Below are positions 6,076-10,060 of a stretch of DNA of 10,060 bases, one piece after another. How positions within the stretch are numbered: position 1 is the stretch's first letter; each line of letters begins with the position of its first letter. The notes under the pieces were generated by a model, which worked only from the letters and a program-made list of their open reading frames with translations, did not search any database and was not told where the DNA came from. The stretch covers positions 1 to 10,060 of the forward strand of contig JAICHT010000121.1 in the NCBI GenBank assembly GCA_025924755.1, written 5' to 3'. This DNA is from Chitinophagaceae bacterium (GTDB lineage Bacteria; Bacteroidota; Bacteroidia; Chitinophagales; Chitinophagaceae). The translations under genes were made by a program, and so were the position numbers.

Positions 6076-6281
6076 TATTTTTATAAGATGTACCAGCCAT
6101 TATTGAAACTAAATAAATACCAGTGACTTCTTTGCAAGATAATGTGGTGGCTTGCTGTGCAGCATGATGCATTACGTTGTTAACTACCTAAATAGATACA
6201 GGTAAAAGAGATTAGGTTGCGTAAAGTAAGTAAGGATTAATTATCGTATTTAGAATAAACTTTTACAAAGAAATAAATGAA

Positions 6282-6307
6282 AAGCCCGGCTCTTTCGAAC
6301 CGGGCTT
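6282..6307 (-). terminator. Intrinsic terminator of clpB
   Basis: Minus strand, 25 nt after the clpB stop: AAGCCCGG, a 10-nt loop containing TTCGAA, CCGGGCTT, then TTCATTTATT. The 8-bp G/C-rich stem and T-rich tail fit a rho-independent terminator. On the plus strand the stem is followed by GTATATC, so it is less likely to terminate the regulator gene. Confidence 0.8.
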
Positions 6308-6332
6308 GTATATCAACCTTTAATTCCAGCTT

Positions 6333-8954
6333 TTAAACGGTATGTGGCTGCTCCACATTATTTCTAAATATTACCACACCATCAAAAACATCTACCAATA
6401 CCGGGCGACTTTTATCTACATCACCAGCCAGTATTTTTTTACTTAACCCGTTCACAATTTCTTTTTGTATCATTCGCTTCAACGGGCGGGCTCCATACTG
6501 CGGATCAAAGCCATTCTCAGCTAAATAATCAATCAGGTAATCGCTAAACTCCAGTTGAATGCCGTTCGCAGCCACCAGCTTTCTCAGGTTGTTTAACTGG
6601 ATACGGATAATACCCCGTATTTCTTTTTTCATCAATGGCTGAAACAAGATAATTTCATCTACCCGGTTTAAAAATTCCGGACGAATATTCTGCCGCAACA
6701 AATTCATTACTTCTACTTTCGTTTTTTCCATTACTTCCTCTTTATTCTGTTCTGTTACGCCTTCAAAGTTGGTTTGTATAATATCACTGCCCATATTAGA
6801 GGTCATAATGATAATGGTATTTTTAAAATTCACCACACGACCTTTATTATCCGTTAATCGACCATCATCCAACACCTGCAGCATTACGTTCCATACATCC
6901 GGGTTTGCTTTTTCAATTTCGTCCAGCAATATGACCTGGTATGGTTTGCGACGTACGCTTTCAGTAAGCTGTCCCCCTTCTTCATAACCTACATATCCCG
7001 GAGGCGCACCCACCAACCGGCTTACGGTGTGTTTTTCCTGGTACTCACTCATATCTATCCGCGTCATCATGCTTTCATCGTCAAAGAGATAATCGGCTAA
7101 TGCTTTTGCCAGTTCTGTTTTACCCACACCCGTTGTTCCTAAAAAGATGAAAGAACCAATCGGACGTTTTGGATCGCTAAGTCCTGCGCGGCTACGACGA
7201 ATGGCATCAGCTACCGCTGTAATAGCTTCATCCTGGCCAATCACCCTATTATGCAATTCGTCTTCCAGATTCAGCAGTTTATCGCGTTCGCTTTGCATCA
7301 TTTTACTAACCGGGATGCCGGTAGCTTTCGCTACGTTTTCTGCAATATCTTCAGCGTCTACTTCTTCTTTCATTAACCGGCGGCTGTGCTTGCTCAACTC
7401 GTCCAGTTGTTTGGATTGTTCGGCAATAAGCGCTTCCTGTTCCTTTATTTTTCCATAGCGTATTTCTGCTACTTTTCCGTAATCACCTTCCCGTTCGGCT
7501 TTCTCTGCCTGCAACTTTAAATCTTCAATTCCGGCCTTACCGTTTTGTATTTTTTCTACCACATCTTTTTCTTCCTGCCACTTGGCTTTAAACGTATCCC
7601 GTTCTACAGAAAGATTGGCTATAGTGGTGTTCAGGTCTTTTAATTTCTCTTCGTCGTTTTCTCTTTTAATAGCTTCCCGCTCTATTTCAAGCTGACGGAT
7701 ACGGCGGTCCAGTTCGTCTAATTCTTCGGGCATGGAATTCATTTCCAGCCGAAGTTTGGCGGCACTTTCATCAATCAAATCAATAGCCTTATCAGGTAAA
7801 AAACGATCCGTGATATAGCGTTGTGATAATTCCACCGCTGCAATAATGGCTTCGTCTTTTATCCGCACATGGTGGTGGGTTTCATAGCGGTCTTTTAATC
7901 CCCGCAAAATAGAAATGGCATCATCGGTACTGGGCTCCTCCACCATTACACGTTGGAAACGGCGTTCTAACGCTTTATCTTTTTCAAAATATTTTTGATA
8001 TTCACTCAACGTTGTAGCACCAATAGCTCTTAACTCGCCACGTGCCAATGCCGGTTTTAAAATATTGGCGGCATCCATTGCGCCTTCGCCACCACCAGCT
8101 CCTACCAGCACATGTATTTCATCTATAAATAAAATAACTTCTCCTTCACTGGTAGCTACTTCTTTTACCACGCCTTTTAAGCGTTCCTCAAATTCGCCTT
8201 TGTATTTAGCACCGGCAATTAACTGGCCCATATCCAGCGAATAAATAATTTTTGTTTTCAGGTTGTCCGGTACGTCGCCATTGATAATGCGATGCGCCAA
8301 ACCCTCCACTATAGCGGTTTTACCCACGCCGGGCTCACCTACCAGCATCGGGTTGTTTTTACTACGACGCGATAAGATGTGCAGCGTTCTGCGAATTTCT
8401 TCATCACGTCCAATTACAGGATCCAGCTTTCCCTGCCGAGCTAACTCATTTAAGTTCTTAGCATATTTAGCCAACACATTGAACTGCGTTTCCTGTGTTT
8501 GCGAATTTACGGTTGCGCCTTTCCGTAAGTCCTTGATAGCAGTGGTCAATCCTTTTTCGGTAAGACCAAAACCTTTCAATAAATTGGCCGTACTGTCAGA
8601 ACCCTGCACCATGGCTAATAACAAATGTTCGGGTGTAATAAATTCGTCACCAAAACTTTTTATAATGGAGCCCGCACGCAATATGGCGTTATTGGCTTCA
8701 CGGCCTACATTCTGTGCCGGTTCGCCGGTTTGCACTTTTGGCAAGCGGTTCATCAGTTCATCTAACCGGCTATTTAATTGTTGTATATTAACTGCATTCT
8801 TTTTCAGCAGAAAATCTACCGGAGAATCCTTCTGCTCTAATAATGCTTTTAATAGATGTTCTGTTTCAATATTGCTGGCCTGGTGGTTAAAGGCAATTTG
8901 CTGTGCCGCCTGTACCGCTTCGGCTGCTTTTATCGTAAAATTGGATAAGTTCAT
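6333..8954 (-). CDS. clpB: ClpB, ATP-dependent protein disaggregase
   Basis: Complete, 873 residues, close to the usual ClpB length. The Clp N domain spans 1-145 and carries the two repeats beginning near TEHLLKALL (31-39) and TPEHLLLAM (107-115). NBD1 has Walker A GEPGVGKT (206-213), Walker B VILFIDE (273-279), pore-loop Tyr in GAKYKGEFE (248-256) and arginine fingers R331/R332. The coiled-coil M domain, about 400-525, distinguishes ClpB from ClpA and ClpC. NBD2 has Walker A GTTGVGKT (606-613), Walker B VILLDE (674-679), pore-loop GYVGYEEG (653-660), sensor-1 MTSN (717-720) and sensor-2 GARPLKR (821-827). All catalytic residues are intact. The hexamer threads aggregated proteins through its pore, working with DnaK/DnaJ/GrpE in the cytosol. 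No ClpP-binding loop is expected. No CIRCE element is seen in the 69 bp upstream; TATTATTTG there is one base longer than a TAnnTTTG box. Confidence 0.98.
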   Translation of the reverse strand: MNLSNFTIKAAEAVQAAQQIAFNHQASNIETEHLLKALLEQKDSPVDFLLKKNAVNIQQLNSRLDELMNRLPKVQTGEPAQNVGREANNAILRAGSIIKSFGDEFITPEHLLLAMVQGSDSTANLLKGFGLTEKGLTTAIKDLRKGATVNSQTQETQFNVLAKYAKNLNELARQGKLDPVIGRDEEIRRTLHILSRRSKNNPMLVGEPGVGKTAIVEGLAHRIINGDVPDNLKTKIIYSLDMGQLIAGAKYKGEFEERLKGVVKEVATSEGEVILFIDEIHVLVGAGGGEGAMDAANILKPALARGELRAIGATTLSEYQKYFEKDKALERRFQRVMVEEPSTDDAISILRGLKDRYETHHHVRIKDEAIIAAVELSQRYITDRFLPDKAIDLIDESAAKLRLEMNSMPEELDELDRRIRQLEIEREAIKRENDEEKLKDLNTTIANLSVERDTFKAKWQEEKDVVEKIQNGKAGIEDLKLQAEKAEREGDYGKVAEIRYGKIKEQEALIAEQSKQLDELSKHSRRLMKEEVDAEDIAENVAKATGIPVSKMMQSERDKLLNLEDELHNRVIGQDEAITAVADAIRRSRAGLSDPKRPIGSFIFLGTTGVGKTELAKALADYLFDDESMMTRIDMSEYQEKHTVSRLVGAPPGYVGYEEGGQLTESVRRKPYQVILLDEIEKANPDVWNVMLQVLDDGRLTDNKGRVVNFKNTIIIMTSNMGSDIIQTNFEGVTEQNKEEVMEKTKVEVMNLLRQNIRPEFLNRVDEIILFQPLMKKEIRGIIRIQLNNLRKLVAANGIQLEFSDYLIDYLAENGFDPQYGARPLKRMIQKEIVNGLSKKILAGDVDKSRPVLVDVFDGVVIFRNNVEQPHTV

Positions 8955-9023
8955 ACAATTGGTTATTTTAAGTATCGTTCTTTATAGTATCAAATAATAA
9001 ACCACCATAATCATTCCGTAGTT

Positions 9024-10060
9024 ATGACATACAAAATTAAGATCAACTGCCTGAAAGTCAGCAGCATAGCACTTTCCCTGTTATTATTTCAGCCTCTTTT
9101 TGCACAGAAAAATGCGAAAGAATACAGCACAGCCGGCTTTAAAGATTTGAATGATGTTTTAAATACGCAACAAAAAGCATTGGGTAAAAACTTTATAACC
9201 CTGGTATGGACCGACACATTGGTTTATAAAAAAGAAGCCGGAGATATTACTACCCGTACACAAGCTGATATCGGTGATGCCAGCAGTTGGTTAACTGCGG
9301 CTTTAGTGTTGCAATTTATTGATGAAGGCAAACTTTCAATGGATACTAAAGTAAGCCAGTATATACCGGCATTTGCAAAATATGGAAAGAACTATATTAC
9401 TATTGGCACCTGTCTTACCCATATGACCGGCGTGCAATCCGATCCGGGAAGGGTAGCAAAAATCTTTGAAAAAAAGAAGTTTACTTCGCTAGAAGATGTG
9501 GTGAATGATTATGCTTCCAAAGAAATACAAACCAACCCGGGTACGGAATTTAGATACAGCCCCATAGGCATCAGCATTGCCGGAAGAGTGCTGGAAGTGA
9601 TCAGCAAAAAGAAATTTGATATGCTCATTCAGCAACGGCTGCTGCGCCCGCTGGGCATGCGCAATACTACATTCAGCACTATGGATGCAAGTACTATCAA
9701 TCCTACCAATGGCGCCCGTTCTACTGCAGAAGATTATATGAGATTTTTGGTGATGCTGCTGAACAAAGGTGTATATAAAGACCAGCACATTCTGAGTGAA
9801 GCTGCGGTAAAACAAATGGAACAATTGCATATTACCGCCGATAAAATTAAATATGCACCTAAAGAAGCGCAAGGCTACACCTATGCATTAGGCGCCTGGA
9901 TACTGGAAGCAAAGCAAAGCGGCGATCCGGTTACAATCAGCAGCCCCGGCATGGGTAGTATTGTACCGATGCTGGATATCTGCAGGCGATATGCAGTGGT
10001 GTTTTTCCCGCAAAATGCGCAGGAAGATCAAAATTTAAATACGTATCTCACTATTAAAAA
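9024..10060 (+). CDS. Exported serine beta-lactamase-fold protein lacking the SxxK motif, 3' end outside window
   Basis: Partial: 345 codons, open to the right edge and probably nearly complete for this family. Residues 1-27 are a signal peptide (KINCLK, hydrophobic core, FQPLFA, then Q). The body matches the class C beta-lactamase/penicillin-binding-protein-like family: WLTAALVLQFIDEGKLSMD (89-107), ITIGTCLTHMTGV (125-137), NPGTEFRYSPIGISIAGRVLE (171-191), LLRPLGMRNTTF (206-217) and SSPGMG (306-311). The catalytic SxxK, normally just before WLTA as in ASASK-WL, reads D85-A-S-S88, so both the nucleophile Ser and the Lys appear replaced. Y178 of the YxN region is kept, but Asn is Pro. Known relatives hydrolyse beta-lactams, peptides or esters in the periplasm; this one is probably catalytically inactive or unconventional. 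It is divergent from clpB with 69 bp between, and no functional link is evident. Confidence 0.82.
   Translation, partial: MTYKIKINCLKVSSIALSLLLFQPLFAQKNAKEYSTAGFKDLNDVLNTQQKALGKNFITLVWTDTLVYKKEAGDITTRTQADIGDASSWLTAALVLQFIDEGKLSMDTKVSQYIPAFAKYGKNYITIGTCLTHMTGVQSDPGRVAKIFEKKKFTSLEDVVNDYASKEIQTNPGTEFRYSPIGISIAGRVLEVISKKKFDMLIQQRLLRPLGMRNTTFSTMDASTINPTNGARSTAEDYMRFLVMLLNKGVYKDQHILSEAAVKQMEQLHITADKIKYAPKEAQGYTYALGAWILEAKQSGDPVTISSPGMGSIVPMLDICRRYAVVFFPQNAQEDQNLNTYLTIK

Noticed and set aside
6153..6164. Palindrome TGCTG-TG-CAGCA between the regulator and clpB
   Set aside because: The two-base loop rules out a good RNA hairpin, no T run follows, and it sits 78 bp after a stop codon, far from any start. 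It is probably chance.
8263..8997. 244-codon open frame on the plus strand opposite the 5' part of clpB
   Set aside because: It lies almost wholly antisense to an unambiguous clpB reading frame. The translation is Ser/Cys/Arg-rich low-quality sequence with no recognisable domain, as expected for a shadow frame.
8955..9023. Search for a CIRCE (HrcA) element or heat-shock promoter before clpB
   Set aside because: No TTAGCACTC-N9-GAGTGCTAA or recognisable half is present. Only an imperfect TATTATTTG box was found.
9489..9872. 127-codon minus-strand frame opposite the beta-lactamase-fold gene
   Set aside because: It is antisense to a gene with continuous family similarity, and its Phe/His-rich translation shows no domain.
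1..10060. CRISPR arrays, tRNA or rRNA genes, insertion sequences, defence or phage modules
   Set aside because: No regularly spaced repeats, RNA-gene signatures, transposase motifs or terminal inverted repeats were seen. The genes are ordinary chromosomal families with similar base composition throughout.

Overview
The window reads as chromosomal sequence of a Bacteroidota bacterium, most like the family Chitinophagaceae. The evidence is the AT-rich base composition, A-rich leaders instead of strong Shine-Dalgarno sites, matches to the Bacteroidota promoter -7 element TAnnTTTG, and protein types common in that group: a POTRA-less Omp85-like barrel, a secreted sugar-phosphate-isomerase-like TIM barrel, a stand-alone isoamylase E-set protein, and a GlxA/AraC regulator beside SRPBCC and NTF2-like proteins. 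The family-level placement is inference.

Left part (1-2450), all on the minus strand: the N-terminal part of an outer-membrane barrel protein (cut by the window edge), a 96-residue isoamylase early-set protein, and an exported sugar phosphate isomerase/epimerase-like protein. These have separate leaders and do not look like one tight operon.

Middle (2700-6080): a small Asn/Gln/Asp-rich plus-strand gene ends in a strong symmetrical hairpin terminator. On the minus strand lie an FNT-family (YfdC-like) membrane channel, an NTF2/SnoaL-like protein and an AHSA1-type SRPBCC protein. The last two are 42 bp apart and are probably one transcript. The FNT gene is 116 bp further on and has its own palindromic upstream sites. 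A GlxA-type regulator (DJ-1/PfpI-like domain plus AraC helix-turn-helix) is transcribed divergently from the SRPBCC gene. The 104-bp region between them holds a perfect 11-bp inverted repeat and two candidate -7 elements, so the regulator plausibly controls itself and the divergent pair.

Right part (6280-10060): a complete clpB disaggregase gene on the minus strand with a clear terminator. Divergent from it by 69 bp is an exported serine beta-lactamase-fold protein, cut by the right edge, whose SxxK catalytic motif reads D-A-S-S and which is therefore a probable pseudoenzyme.

No rRNA, tRNA, CRISPR array, insertion sequence or phage gene was seen. No gene-free stretch exceeds 300 bases; the longest are 869-1141, 2448-2704 and 6076-6332. 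Apart from the sites listed, I see nothing definite in them. The window is mostly ordinary chromosome. The points most worth a second look are the regulator-SRPBCC operator and the degenerate beta-lactamase-fold protein.
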